Positions 1-10,820 of a stretch of 64,000 nucleotides of DNA are shown in pieces. The DNA comes from Nemophila menziesii (Eukaryota; Streptophyta; Magnoliopsida; Boraginales; Hydrophyllaceae): the NCBI GenBank assembly GCA_029959085.1, contig JARWIR010000015.1:7811017-7875016 (forward strand). Reading direction: 5' to 3'. The notes beneath the pieces were generated by a model. That model saw only the letters and a program-made list of their open reading frames with translations. It did not search any database and was not told the DNA's origin. The translations under genes were made by a program, and so were the position numbers. Positions within the stretch are counted from its first letter, which is position 1, and the number at the start of each line of letters is the position of its first letter.

Positions 1-168
1 TTTGCAAGTATTCCCCAATCCCACTAAATCGATAATTTCAGTTATAAGGGTGGATTGGATTGTTATAACTAATCGGGATTTCAAATTTATTCTAACTCCC
101 ATTAGGGTAGGTTGGAAGGCTGCCTTAAATTAATAGAGGTCTTGGGTTGCGCAAAAGTTTTGCCATAT
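1..168 (-). mobile_element. Old Athila-type LTR remnant, left part
   Basis: AT-rich DNA that loosely matches the middle of the LTRs seen at 9332-10820 and 17412-18883. It continues on the far side of the solo LTR at 1698. The sequence is too decayed to place its own LTR ends, and it has no coding potential. The orientation is inferred from the part that follows 1698. Confidence 0.45.
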
Positions 169-1692
169 TGGTGGGGGCAAAGGTGTGATAAATAAATAGA
201 TAAATAAAGATAATAATAAAGAACACACACCCTTGAGAACCACGGAACTCACTGCAAGTATCACGGATCGTTTGCAAGTTTTAATGATAAATCAAGTTCG
301 TTCGCATGGATTGTATCCGTTAGATCTATTTATATTTAATAAGCGTAGATGAATTTATATGTTTAGAATAAAATATAATAATAGGAATAACTATCTGATA
401 TGAAAAATACTAAATAAGAATGCAGATTAATAAATATGAATGTAAGTCTAATACATTGGGGTCACTAATATGAGTCTATTTTACTAAGTTGTTATTCTAA
501 CCTGTCACAGATTAAGCATTATATATTAACCAGGATTCTAAATTCTACCTAGCCTCTATTAGGATTAGGAGCAACCTCTCCACTACTAGGGATTCCTAAG
601 TAATGATTGGTGATTAAATCAAACCCTTATGGCTATCTAGTTAGGCAAGGGATCAAAACTAGACGATTATGTGGTGTTGTCAATAACTAAGAATAATCCT
701 AAGATTGGCCAAATCTAGGGTTGTAACAATAAGTCAAAACACATAATAACAATATACGCCAAGCTCAATCAATTAAAATAACAAATAGTATTATGGAATT
801 AAAGACAAAATAATAACCCAACAATTAAAACTAAAACTTACAGAATAAAAGCTTATAAATATGGTTGAGTATAAATCTATAGCTAAATACCCTAAATATA
901 GAGAAGGTGAGATGTAAAAAAGGAGTTTGTCACTCTCCAACTTCTTCTTCTTGTCTTCCTCTATAGGTCAGCTTGCTTCTTGGATGAATAGCTTGATTCT
1001 AAGGATGAATAATTAATTAAAGACTAAGCTATTATTTAAAAGTGAGAAAATACAAGTAAGGACTAAGCCTAAACTTGAAACTGAGCAAGGACATGTTTAC
1101 AATGGTATAAGGGTGTATTTATAGGTGTCTTGGAAGCCCTAATTCATTTTCTTGAAGGAGAAGTAAGTGGTGGACTCCAAGCCCAACTCTAATTCATATG
1201 TAAATAAAGATAATTACTGCTGACTTGTTTTAATCATATCTTCTTCGTTATTGGTCGGTTTTTTGCCCATAAGATACCAAAAGAATCCTCACGGAATTAT
1301 CTACGTCCCTTCCGAAAGGGATCTTCCAGAATCGGCTTGGTTTTGGAGTTATCGCCACTTCTTTAGACGTAGCTGCAGAAATTCAGATTTAAGGCAGCTT
1401 TTCCTTTTCCATGATTTTAGCTTTTCTTTCCTTATCTCCAATTACCATGCTTATCTCTTTCCATATCTTGTAGTCTTTGACTTGGACTCTAAGTAATCTC
1501 CATAATTATCTTTAAAGCTTCACACTAAATAAATAATTAAACCCAATATGCTCTAAAAATAATAATTTACTAAATCAAGACTTAAAATAGGAAAGTGCAC
1601 TATTTCTTAAGAAAATTGACTAGAAGACTTCCTAAATCACTAAAAATGATGTCTCATCCTAATATAAATCTATCACAAATTAGGAGACATCA
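169..1692 (-). mobile_element. Solo LTR, Athila-like (D-type)
   Basis: A 1524-bp LTR standing alone. On the plus strand it begins TGGTG and ends GAGACATCA, so on the minus strand it begins TGATGTCTCC, like every other LTR here. It is flanked by a perfect 5-bp target-site duplication, CATAT, at 164-168 and 1693-1697. A TATAAATA box lies on the minus strand at 1123-1116, in the same setting as in the B and D LTRs. No internal region is present, so it most likely arose by recombination between the two LTRs of a full element. The small reading frames inside it are not genes. Confidence 0.85.
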
Positions 1693-1697
1693 CATAT

Positions 1698-2222
1698 ACA
1701 CTAACTCTATGTGATTATCGGCTAGGCAGACCCGTAAAAATCACCACCGCACACCAAACGTACATGAACAAGTTATGTTCCTAAACCCGCTGTCAGGGTG
1801 ACAGTTTAAGTACTTAAGTCAATCTATAAGTGATCAATTCATAGAAATCATAATATTAAAACAATTCATACTATAATTAAAGTACCCGATTCAATTAAAT
1901 TCAATTCCCAAATAACAAAGATATATCAAAACAATATTTAAGGTTTATACATTGAAGCAAACTCAAGTTAAGGGAATTTATTGCATATCTAAAGAAAAAT
2001 AAACTAGATAGTAAGAAGCTTCGAATCATATTTAAGACAATAAACCAAAACTAATTACCCTAATGATAGAGGTGGAATTATGTAGAAGTGGTGTAATAAG
2101 GCTCCAACTTTTGTTGTCTTCTCCTCTAGGAGATTTCTCTTTTTGCTCTTAAATAATGGTTGTAACTGATTTAGCCTCATTAGGACCCTTCTCTAATGTT
2201 AATTTCTAATATTTAAAGGTCC
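1698..2222 (-). mobile_element. Old Athila-type LTR remnant, right part
   Basis: This continues the remnant of 1-168 after the solo LTR. It carries the LTR landmarks seen near 17930-18010: GGCTAGGCAGACC, then CACCACCGCACACCA, then GTCAGGGTGACAG. It fades out near 2222. This is therefore an LTR nested inside an older LTR. Confidence 0.5.
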
Positions 2223-4046
2223 AAATACATTTTACGGATTGTGTACGTCTATTAATTGGTCTAATCCAACCCAAATATAGTTTTCATGTAGAGTGGACCG
2301 GTTTGAGTAACGAAAACTGTAACTTTAAAACTTATCATACGCGATACTGACTCGAAGTACTAGATGAAAACCTAAGGGATCCTCCATAATTTAAATCAAT
2401 CTCGTATTAAAATTATATGATATATGTGTAAACGTATGTGATTATAAAATTCTATTAATAAAGGCTACAACATCTGAACAATAACGTGTAACAAAAAGGT
2501 AATCAGTACGTGATAATTAAAATTAATTTGTACACACAAAATGAAATTATTTCAATATTTATTCGATTAATGAGAAAAAATTACTTTGACGTTTAGAAAA
2601 AAAATCTTACCTCTCATTAGTTGTATTTTTCTCTTCAATTATACAATATTTGAAAAAGGTCAAGGTGTATGGCCCCCCTACCCAACCTTTTCAAAATTGA
2701 ATCTTTAGACACCGAACATATCAAAACGTGACTTGTAGAAACCCATGTTATAATTTGTATCCACCACTAGTCCCTCCATTAAATTTTCGCCGTAAATGTC
2801 ACGTGTTTGTCACTTGTGCATAGTATCACAAGTTTTGCAATTTTATTTTGGCCTTATCTTAAAATTTAAAAAAATTATGTTCTTTGCTTTTCTCTTTCTA
2901 GTGTGAATAAATCATAAACATGATTTCCAAATAAATTTACCAATGTCTCCATTATTATCACCCAAACAATAAGTAATGTTTTACTTTATGTTGAAGCATG
3001 AAATCTAATATCCTCGTAAACATAATTAAATCTATGTATGCCTATTTGTAGTGCATACGATTTTAAGAAGGTCAAACTTATGGTCTAATCTATTGGTTTG
3101 ATCCACAAATATGTGATAATAACAAGGAATTAAAAAAGAAATAGAGATCTTGATGAAATACAACGATGAAGATAGGTCAAATGATTTTCAAGCTGCAGAA
3201 GATTGTGTTGTTTTGTTAGTCTGATTTGATCGATGTGTGAGAAATTGCAAAAAACTTGAATTCTAGTTGAAGGAAAATTATGTTGTTTCCATATTAGATT
3301 AGATTACTATAATTTTATAATTTTATAATTTTTAATTCATCAATTATTATTTATTAATAGTATTATATTAAATAATTGTGTGATGTGATTATATTGAGTT
3401 TAATTTTAAAGTGTTTTTAACAATTTATGAAATTTATTTGTATAAGTAACTAACCATACTAAAACTATGTGATGCCTAACAAAAACTAGGGCCAGATAAC
3501 TACCTAAACGCCTAGAAATTTTGGCTAAGAAGGGCAGTCAAACGTTACATACATGCCACGTAATTGGAGTTTAATCTTGTAGAGTATCTAATTTTAATAG
3601 CATAACCTATAGGGGTTAAAATTATTATACTTCCGGAAAGGTTAAAAATATCCAATTTCAATCTCATAACTCTTCCCGACCAAAAAAAAAAAAAAAATCT
3701 CATAACTCTTTTTTCACCAAAAAAAAAAAAAAATTAGATTTGCAGTCACGGTCATTGATATTGACAATGGATATAGACAATTCCTTTTTGTCAGGATATA
3801 GACAAATTATAATTGTGCTAAATTATACATGATAAATTATAAAGTAAATTATATAATATTCCCAGATTCATATATTGATATAATGTCTACATGGAAGGTT
3901 AATTAGGTGAAAAAAATTAGATTTTTCTCAGTTTATATTTTAAAGTTGTGCACACATACATATTCAATTTGAGAAACAACAAAGATATTCAAATTTTTTA
4001 TATAAAATGATAATAGGAAATAAAAATAAAACACGATGAATCAAAA
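2223..4046. other. AT-rich intergenic DNA, no gene seen
   Basis: There is no convincing reading frame. It contains copy 1 of a direct repeat (2571-2793) and two poly-A runs at about 3680-3695 and 3719-3732. Several short AT-rich stretches carry no recognisable motif. Confidence 0.6.
2571..2793 (+). repeat. Direct repeat, copy 1
   Basis: This shares an ordered set of motifs with 6065-6266: a TGAGAAAAA start, ATATTTGAAAAAG, CCCAACCTTTTC or ACAACCTTTTC, ATCAAAACGTGACTTGTA, GTTATAATTTG, and CCTCCATTAAATT. The copies are similar over about 220 bp and share no open frame. They bracket the S-protein homologue and the broken gene at 5427-5972, so they may be an old local duplication or two copies of an uncharacterised dispersed repeat. 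Confidence 0.65.
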
Positions 4047-4484
4047 TCACCAATTATAATACTTTTTTATATCGGTCGGTTGAAAAGGAGGTGTTAGAGT
4101 ATGATTGGCTAAATAAAAACCATCATCTTTCACCAACCAAAAGCAGAGATGTGTCTTCTCTCCATAACTACAAATGTCAGTATAATCATCATTGTAAACA
4201 TCAAATGCCTTAGTTTTACCACCCAACCAATATCGACAAAAGAATAAGGTATTTCCCCAAATATTAATGCGAAAGCTCCACTGAAAACTTTGATTTGGAT
4301 AAAGGTCATGATATCCTATTTCATTATCTGCGGACGCACAATGAACTCTTAATGATGCACTATTACTAGAGAGACCATTATAGACTTGAACAGTATACAT
4401 TACGGTTTTAATAGCACTTAGTGTTTGAACAAGATTTAGTAACAAGAAAAATATGAACAACTTTTTCATGATAAAGGGACTCAT
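4047..4484 (-). CDS. S-protein homologue (plant self-incompatibility S1 family), secreted
   Basis: A single-exon ORF of 145 codons, the usual length and structure of the family. The N-terminus is a clear signal peptide: MKKLFIFFLLL, a hydrophobic run to about residue 24, then a likely cleavage after a small residue near LSAIK. The mature part has the family pattern: VHCAS, then a Gly-Tyr-His turn, a NQSFQWSFR strand, TLFFCRYW, FDVY, ICSYG and HLCFW, which gives four conserved cysteines able to form two disulphides. In poppy the S1 protein is a female self-incompatibility ligand; most homologues (SPH) are small secreted proteins of unknown role, so the specific role here is unknown. A second Met at codon 6 sits directly before the basic start of the signal peptide and may be the real start. 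Retroelement and MITE debris lies around it, yet the frame is intact. An alternative is a recently silenced copy. Confidence 0.9.
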   Translation of the reverse strand: MSPFIMKKLFIFFLLLNLVQTLSAIKTVMYTVQVYNGLSSNSASLRVHCASADNEIGYHDLYPNQSFQWSFRINIWGNTLFFCRYWLGGKTKAFDVYNDDYTDICSYGEKTHLCFWLVKDDGFYLANHTLTPPFQPTDIKKYYNW

Positions 4485-4535
4485 TTTAATATGTGAGGTA
4501 TATAAGTTAGTAAATTTATCTCATTGTACAATTCA

Positions 4536-4543
4536 TATTTATA
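4536..4543 (-). promoter_or_regulatory. Possible TATA box of the S-protein homologue gene
   Basis: TATAAATA on the minus strand, about 50-60 bp upstream of the start codons at 4484 and 4469. It is the best TATA-like match before the gene. The local DNA is AT-rich, so chance is possible. Confidence 0.4.
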
Positions 4544-4609
4544 AAGGCTATAATAGTTAGACAATAAAGTGTAATAAAGTAGGTAATTAATACGTGATAA
4601 TTAATATTA

Positions 4610-4802
4610 GAGTAATGATATTTGTCACCCTTTCTGTATCACCCTTTTATCACCTCCTACGTGTATGCCTACATGTACCAATGAATTGATTTCTCTATCC
4701 TATTTAATTTTTCTCTATCTTCTATTCAAGGAAATCAGAACATATATATATAGAAGGGTGATAAAAAGGTGACATGAAAAGGGGTGACATATATCATTAC
4801 TC
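4610..4802 (+). mobile_element. MITE copy 1 (Mutator-like, 9-bp TSD)
   Basis: A 193-bp element with long inverted ends. The left end reads GAGTAATGATATTTGTCACCC and the right end, reversed, GAGTAATGATATATGTCACCC; both continue into a TATCACC-rich stretch. It is flanked by a perfect 9-bp direct repeat TTAATATTA (4601-4609 and 4803-4811), the TSD length of Mutator elements. It is noncoding. It lies about 130 bp upstream of the S-protein homologue start. Confidence 0.85.
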
Positions 4803-4811
4803 TTAATATTA

Positions 4812-5125
4812 ATTGTTACACACCAAATCATTTAAAAATTTCAATATGTACTCGGTTATTTTCACTTTATGGATTGTTTGGATACATATTTCTAAAAGAA
4901 AATAATTAAAGAAAAAAACAAATAGTAAAAAAATGAAAATAAAAGTAATAATTTTGTTGGAATTATAAAATAATAATAAAGGAAAAGAAAATAAATCCCT
5001 TGTTTGATTAACATTATTAAAGGAAATGAATGATATTTATTAATATAAAATACCTTTATACCATTTTTATATCTTTTAAAATACTATATATAAAATATAA
5101 TTTTTTTTCATTTAAAATGATTTTA
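4812..5125. other. Spacer between the two MITE copies
   Basis: About 310 bp of very AT-rich DNA. I see no gene or site in it. Confidence 0.6.
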
Positions 5126-5315
5126 GAGTAATGATAGACGTCACCCCTTTTTGTATCATTCTTTTATCACCTTTTTATATATAAGTTTTGATTTTCTTAA
5201 AAAGAAGAAAAATAAAGATTAACAAGGATAGAGAAATTAAATCATTGGTAGTTTAAGAATACACCTACGAGGTGATAGAAGGGTGATACAAAAAGGGTGA
5301 CATTTATAATTACTC
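5126..5315 (-). mobile_element. MITE copy 2, same family, opposite orientation
   Basis: A 190-bp element with the same inverted ends as the copy at 4610-4802: GAGTAATGATAGACGTCACCC on the left and, reversed, GAGTAATTATAAATGTCACCC on the right. Reverse-complemented, its interior aligns with copy 1 (CTACCAATGA and TTTCTCTATCC), so the two are in opposite orientation. The flanks ATGATTTTA and TTTATACTC do not form a clean 9-bp duplication, so one flank has changed or the insertion is older. Confidence 0.75.
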
Positions 5316-5426
5316 TTTATACTCACAATTCTTTTTTTGTCATAAAAAAAGTACAAATCCAATAATTTACCTATGCCACTATTCCTACATACATTACTAA
5401 GACTATTAAAGAAATCAATGATCGTA

Positions 5427-5972
5427 TTACACGGTATTTCGAAACGTCAATGTTACGTCTAATGCACTCTGCCAGCTTATCTTCCATTCCATTAAATTCT
5501 CTTTTAACGTAAATGATTTTCCAATTTCAAAATCAATCCATCCATTTCCAAGCTTCAACCGCCATTGGACGGATTCTCCAATCAATTCCCTTTTCTTTGT
5601 TGATACCTTGGACGATTTAAGGTTATCAGAGTCGATAGATCAACTCTGAAGACTGAGATCTGCTGCACATCTCATGACCAAAAGAACGACCCAAATTCTT
5701 CTTCCTCTTTTAGTTTTCTTATATTTGACTTTACCATTATTATTTACTGTTATTGATACCATACTATCGGGTTCCCAACTGCTTGTAAAATAAGTATCGT
5801 TAAGCCAGATCATTTCAGCCCCGTCTTTCAATATATCTTCATCTTCCTTATCTTGAGAGCTATGCCTTTCCGAGATTGTGATCACATTTTTGTTCACTTG
5901 TTCCTCTCCAAAAACTGACCGTTTTAAAGGAAACCAAATGAAAATGTAATCAATTGAATTATTTTCTTTCAT
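5427..5972 (-). pseudogene. Unrecognised gene, ~181 codons, interrupted by one in-frame TGA
   Basis: The minus-strand frame starts at ATG 5972-5970, runs 110 codons, meets TGA at 5642-5640, then stays open in the same frame for 70 more codons to TAA at 5429-5427. The second half has normal protein-like composition (WRLKLGNGWIDFEIGK, then EWKISWQ, then LTFRNTV), so it looks like one reading frame hit by a point mutation. The first half has MIWLNDTYFTSSWEPDSM and a Lys/Arg-rich patch (KYKKTKRGRR). There is no signal peptide or membrane segment that I trust. I do not recognise the family. It could instead be exons of a larger spliced gene, or a captured fragment. Confidence 0.45.
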
Positions 5973-6064
5973 AAAAAATACAGTTCAAACATAGGAAAAG
6001 AACTTGTATTCCTATCTTTTTCCCTTTATATATCGAATCCAAACAATACACTATAGAATAAAAA

Positions 6065-6266
6065 TGAGAAAAAAAAATATTACATCTCTTTGGTAGTATC
6101 AATCTATTTTTATAATATAATATTTGAAAAAGTACAATGCAAATGACTCCCCCATACACAACCTTTTCGAGTTTTGATTTTTGGACACTCAACTTATCAA
6201 AACGTGACTTGTACACCCCACGTTATAATTTGCACAACCTGGCCCCTCCATTAAATTCCCCCCTTT
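6065..6266 (+). repeat. Direct repeat, copy 2
   Basis: The partner of 2571-2793, in the same orientation. It ends within about 20 bp of the point where element A sequence begins (about 6287), so A is truncated at or near this repeat. Confidence 0.65.
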
Positions 6267-6379
6267 CATATTACGTGTCCTTTTCGGATCTTTTAGGTTT
6301 GGTGTATGGTCTCGGATCCCTAGGAAATACTAAAAGCTTACAGAAAAAGAGAAAGAAAGGCTCAAGCTAGAAAAAAAGA

Positions 6380-7711
6380 TGGCTCGTGTTGTAGATGATC
6401 CTGCAATTCAGGTAGAGGATAACGCTCAACAGGCAAGATCCATGTTCTTGCAGGACCCTGAACAAAACCCATTTTGATTACCTAAATTAGGTATTGGCAC
6501 ACCAGACATTCAAGTTGTTAGATTTAAGCCTGAAACATGTTGTTGAATCAATTTCAGGACTTTTTTAATTTTCGAGGAGTGGCTGGTGTATATGTTCATA
6601 CAAATATACGATGCGTACATCACCGTAGGGTGTGACACGAGAACGAATGTATCTCTCGATATTTCCGTTTTTCCTCATAGATGCAGCAAGTGATTGGTTT
6701 TATCAACAACAAAGAGATAAAATCACTACTTGGGATAAATTACAAACGATGTTCTTTGATCGTACTATCCAATAAACATGAGGTTAAACAAGCAGCTAGA
6801 GTTGACATCATTCTGTCAAGAGAAAGATAAGTTAGTAAGATAAAGTTGGACACGATTTCAGTTATGTTTGAGGCGAGTTCCAGATCATGGCTACTCAGAA
6901 GATAAACAATTCCATGTTCTATAAAGGCCTTGATGGGAGTGCAAGGAAAGATTTAAATCTGTTATAAGGAAGTGGATTTTTTATGGTTATGCCAACCTAT
7001 GGAAATAATGATATTAAACATAATGGTTAAGAATGAGGTGGGGTGGCAAACCATGAGAACACCAATTCAAAATTCTGAAAGAGGAAGAGGTACAGCGTAC
7101 CGAGACAGTGGGGCCGCAATAGACAAAAAGCTATACGTGATGGAAGCAAAATTTAAGACCACATTTGAGCTTATGTTGGATGTTCAAAAGGGATTTCACG
7201 TAGAAGAAAGAGTGTGAATGTAACACAAGAAATGAGTGTTCAAACTGTGGAGTGAATGATCATGATTGGGAGAGTTGTCAAAGCAATCCGGAGTCCGTGA
7301 TGTTTGTTTCTAACCAAGGGAACTATAATTCTAGTGGTCAAGGCTATGGTCAGCCAAATGGAAACCATCCTGGTTTCCAATATTTAAATCTAAATGGGTC
7401 CATAGATCCAACTTATGAGTATCAGCCACGACCCCAAGGGAACAATTACATACCGTGACCAAAAAATTAACACCAAGGGGACAACAGTATGGAAATCAAG
7501 ATCTGAGACAACCAGTACAAGACTCTTAAGCTGAAACCTTACCTACTCATCCTCAAGAAGGATTCATGAGTGAGATACAACAGAAACTGAAATCGCTTGT
7601 GTCCATGACACAAAAGAGTCAACTAGAATAGCAAGCTGCCATGACAAAGTTGAACGAACAATCAGTTATGTTTAAGATCCTAGAGAATCAAGTTTCCCAA
7701 ATGGCAAAATA
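6380..7711 (+). pseudogene. gag: gag of element A (broken)
   Basis: The capsid/nucleocapsid polyprotein of an Athila-like element, in at least five pieces. The N-terminal piece starts MARVV near 6379. A capsid stretch with a GLDGSARKDL-like motif lies near 6930-6960. A zinc knuckle CSNCGVNDHDWESC (Cys-X2-Cys-X4-His-X4-Cys) is encoded near 7233-7275, and a Gln/Asn/Pro-rich C-terminus with YEYQPRPQGNN ends near 7458. The same knuckle and tail occur in element C at 26160-26370. Stops and frame changes separate the pieces, so no full Gag can be made. Confidence 0.8.
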
Positions 7712-8205
7712 GCTAAATTAGCATCTACAAGCGAAACTCCCAAGTGACACTGAAATACCAAGACAGAGAGAGGATTGCAGTGTTGTTGCACTTAGGAATG
7801 GAAAGCAATTACCACCATGACCTTTTCTGGTTATGAAAGAAAAAGAAACAACTATCAAGCCAAAGCCGATATAAGATGTAGTGGAGAAAGAAGGAGAACC
7901 GATTATGATTGAAGATGACGTAGAGAAGACACCGGAAAAGCAAAAGAAGAAAAATATTGTAGTGGAAGAGAATCGCCCTCCCCCACAATTCCCCTCAAAA
8001 GTCCAAAGGAAGAGTAAGGAAAAAGTGTTTAAGAAGTTTATGGACATGGTTCGAAAGATCAACATCAATTTACCGTATGTGGAATGAATCCAAAGAATGC
8101 CACGATATCTAAAATTTATGAAGGAAGTGCTTTCCAAACAAAAGTATTATGAGGGGGTGATGATTGGTTTGCCGAAGAAGTGTAGCGCGATTTACTAGAG
8201 TAAGT

Positions 8206-8721
8206 TGCCACCAAAGTTGATTGACCCTGGGAGGGTCAATATTCCCATTTCCATTAGTGAAGATTGGAATGGGAGAGCTCTATGTTATTTAGGTGCGAGT
8301 AAATCTCATGCCTAAATCAGTGTTTAATAAATTAGAAATTGGGAAAGCAAGTCCACCCACCGTGGTCTTGCAATTGGCTGATAGACCCCTAGCCCATCCT
8401 GAGGGAAAGGTGGAAGATGTGCTCGTCATGGCAGGTAATCTTATTTTTCGATGCGATTTCATTATACTTGACTACGACGCGGATAGGAATGTCCCCATTA
8501 TTTTGGGAAGAACATTCCTATCCATTGGGTGTACTCTTATTGATGTAGAAAATGGAGAATTAACCATGCGTATTCAAGACGAGGAGGTAAAGTTCAACGT
8601 GTTTAGGGTAATGAAGTTTTTGATCCTAAGGACGATTATTTACGTATGGACGCCACCGATTATGGAACACATAAGCTATTTGACGAGACAAATTTTGATG
8701 ATGTTCATCAAGCCTCCCTAA
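8206..8721 (+). pseudogene. Aspartic protease region of element A (inactive)
   Basis: It is collinear with the C protease at 27030-27460: LPPKLIDPG, then an active-site region that reads LCYLGAS where C has LCDLGAS, so the catalytic Asp is replaced by Tyr. A frame change then leads to MPKSVFNKLEIG, DYDADRNVPIILGR and LIDVENGELTMRIQDEE, the usual beta-strand landmarks. The loss of the Asp and the frame breaks make it inactive. Confidence 0.8.
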
Positions 8722-8816
8722 CACTAGACTTGCGTGAGTTATATGAAGAGCTTGCAGAAACTGTGGTAGCTCTGAATTCTGAGAGTGTGAAACCAAATAG
8801 CCTTGGCTATGAATAA

Positions 8817-9331
8817 GTGAGAGAATCATGGGAGATTGAACCTCAAAAGAGACAATCTATGGAATCACCCCCGAAACTCAAAGAGAAACCACTCCCGACA
8901 AACTTGAGGTATGCTTATTTAGGTACTAACAATACTTTACCTGTTATTGTTTCAGCTAACCTAACAGGTCCTCAAGAAGATAATTTGTTGCATGTGTTGT
9001 GAGCTAACAAAGAGGCAATTGGATGGACTATTGTTGATATCAAGGGTATTAGTCCAACCATTTTCCAACATAAGATCATACTTGAAGAAGAGAGTGCACC
9101 CTCAATTGAGGGGAAAATAAGGTTGATGCCAGTGATGAAGGAAGTGGTTAGAAAAGAGGTGATAAAGTTATTAGATACGGGTATAATCTTTCCCATATCT
9201 AGTAGCGAATGGGTGAGTCCAGTTCAATGCGTACCAAAGAGCGGTGGAATCACTACCGTACCGTCCTTAATTATCAGAATTAATCTATACCCTCAAGGAC
9301 TAATGTAGGTTGGAGTGTGCGTATGGACTAT
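8817..9331 (+). pseudogene. Reverse transcriptase of element A, N-terminal part
   Basis: It encodes a linker (LPTNLRYAYLGTNNTLPV), then KEAIGWTIVDIKGISP, KEVIKLLDTGIIFPISSSEW and CVPKSGG, then a frame change and VGWSVRMDYR. These are the RT fingers motifs, matching 27735-28155 of element C. A TGA at 9001-9003 splits the frame. The remaining RT lies 9.5 kb downstream at 18889, because element B is inserted exactly between the codons for Tyr-Arg and Lys-Leu-Asn-Lys. Confidence 0.85.
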
Positions 9332-10820
9332 CGGTGTCGGCTAGGGCGTGATAAAATTACGATAATAAAAGATGAAACTAACACCCTATCCTAAAAACAG
9401 TACTCACTACAAGTATCACAGGTCGTACGAAAGTCTTAATGATAAATAAAGATTCATTCTCAGGGACTTATTGTGTTATACGAATGGATTAACAGAAAAG
9501 CGTAGTAATAATTAGATCAGTGAATTAAAGACAAGGAAAGTAAATAATAATGATTGGAGAGAATAATGATTAATTAAACTAACGACAATAAATTAAAATA
9601 TGTAAGAATACGATGAGATAGTATAGCTCAGGTTTTGCTAGTATGCACTAATCCTTCTATTTCTTCTACTAGTTAATAAGGGTGATTAAAGCTCTTAGAT
9701 AAGTAGTTAGGATTCTATATTCCTCCTAACCCCCTTCCTGGTGGACTTAGGTGGCGACCTAATAATTACCAGGGGACTTGGGTAAGGGGACCCTGCGCAA
9801 TGATCGATGATTAAATATCAAACCCTAATGACTATCTAGTTAGGCAAGCCCTTCCAGATCACTACCGCACACTAGATTCTTATGTGATATTTCAATACTA
9901 GATACCCCTTCCGGGTGACCATCTAACTACTATTAAGACAACCCTAACTTAATCAAGATTAAGAATGAAAATAAATCAAAGCACATAAAACAAATATATG
10001 GTAAAGAAGCTAGAATTAATTTAAAATAGTTTTCCCAAAAAAACTTAGATAGAAGAAAATAGAATTCAAAGATTATACATATGCAAAACCCAAGCTATGG
10101 GAAAATTAGTTCATGCTAGAAAGAAATAAACTAAAATAAAGATACATACTGTCAGCTTGCTTCTCTAGAATGACTTCTATGATGAATAATATTAAGGACT
10201 AATTATGTAGAGGCAAGGACATGTTTAAAAAGATAAAGGTTGTATTTATAGGTGTTTATAAGACCCTAGGTCAAAATCTTGGAGTAGAAGGCAAGTAATT
10301 GGACTCCTTTTCCAAATCAATTTCGTTTGCTAAAATATAGGAGATAGGATAATCACTGCTGTCTTGTTCTGGTCGTAACTTCTTCTTTATTGGTCCAATT
10401 TTTGCCTACTTTATATTGAAACGAACGCGTCAAAAAGATCTACTCTTTACCTTTTGATTTCTCATCCAACCAGCCGATTTTAATTTATCTTCGCTTTAGT
10501 GGACGTGGCTGCAGAATTTCAGATTTACTTGGCAGCTTTTTCTTTCCTATTTTATGTCTACTTCCTTTTATATCTTAATTACTTACATACCTTCTTTCCT
10601 TATCTCTTTAGAACTGATTTGGAATCTAATTACTTTCCATATATCTTTAAAGATTCACATTAATACACAAATTAAACCAAATATGCTCTAAAAAAATAAA
10701 TCATCAAATCAAGACAAGGCATTTATCAAAATATGAATATAAATCTATAATTAAATACTCAAATACACCTAAAATGATATCTCCAACCTATATTATTATA
10801 TCACAAATAGGGAGACATCA
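9332..10820 (-). mobile_element. Element B 3' LTR
   Basis: 1489 bp. It pairs with 17412-18883: shared blocks include TGTCGGCTAGGGC, CTCACTACAAGTATCAC, TTCTATTTCTTCTACTAG and CTCTTAGATAAGTAG. It ends GGGAGACATCA at 10820. The minus-strand TATAAATA box is at 10250-10243. The first plus-strand base is C where the other LTR has T. Confidence 0.9.

Larger units (their letters stand above)
6287..9331 (+). mobile_element. Athila-like Ty3/gypsy element A, left part (5' truncated)
   Basis: The order of parts is gag, protease and the start of RT, collinear with element C. The 5' LTR and PBS are missing: recognisable sequence starts with TTTTAGGTTTGGTG, which in C lies 90-110 bp inside the PBS. The pol frame runs to the codons Asp-Tyr-Arg and stops at 9331, where element B is inserted. 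It resumes at 18889. The whole element is full of stops and frameshifts and has a lost protease Asp, so it is the oldest Athila-like copy here. Confidence 0.85.

Noticed and set aside
1251..1496. 81-codon frame in the solo LTR
   Set aside because: Lies wholly inside an LTR and is not conserved in the related LTRs.
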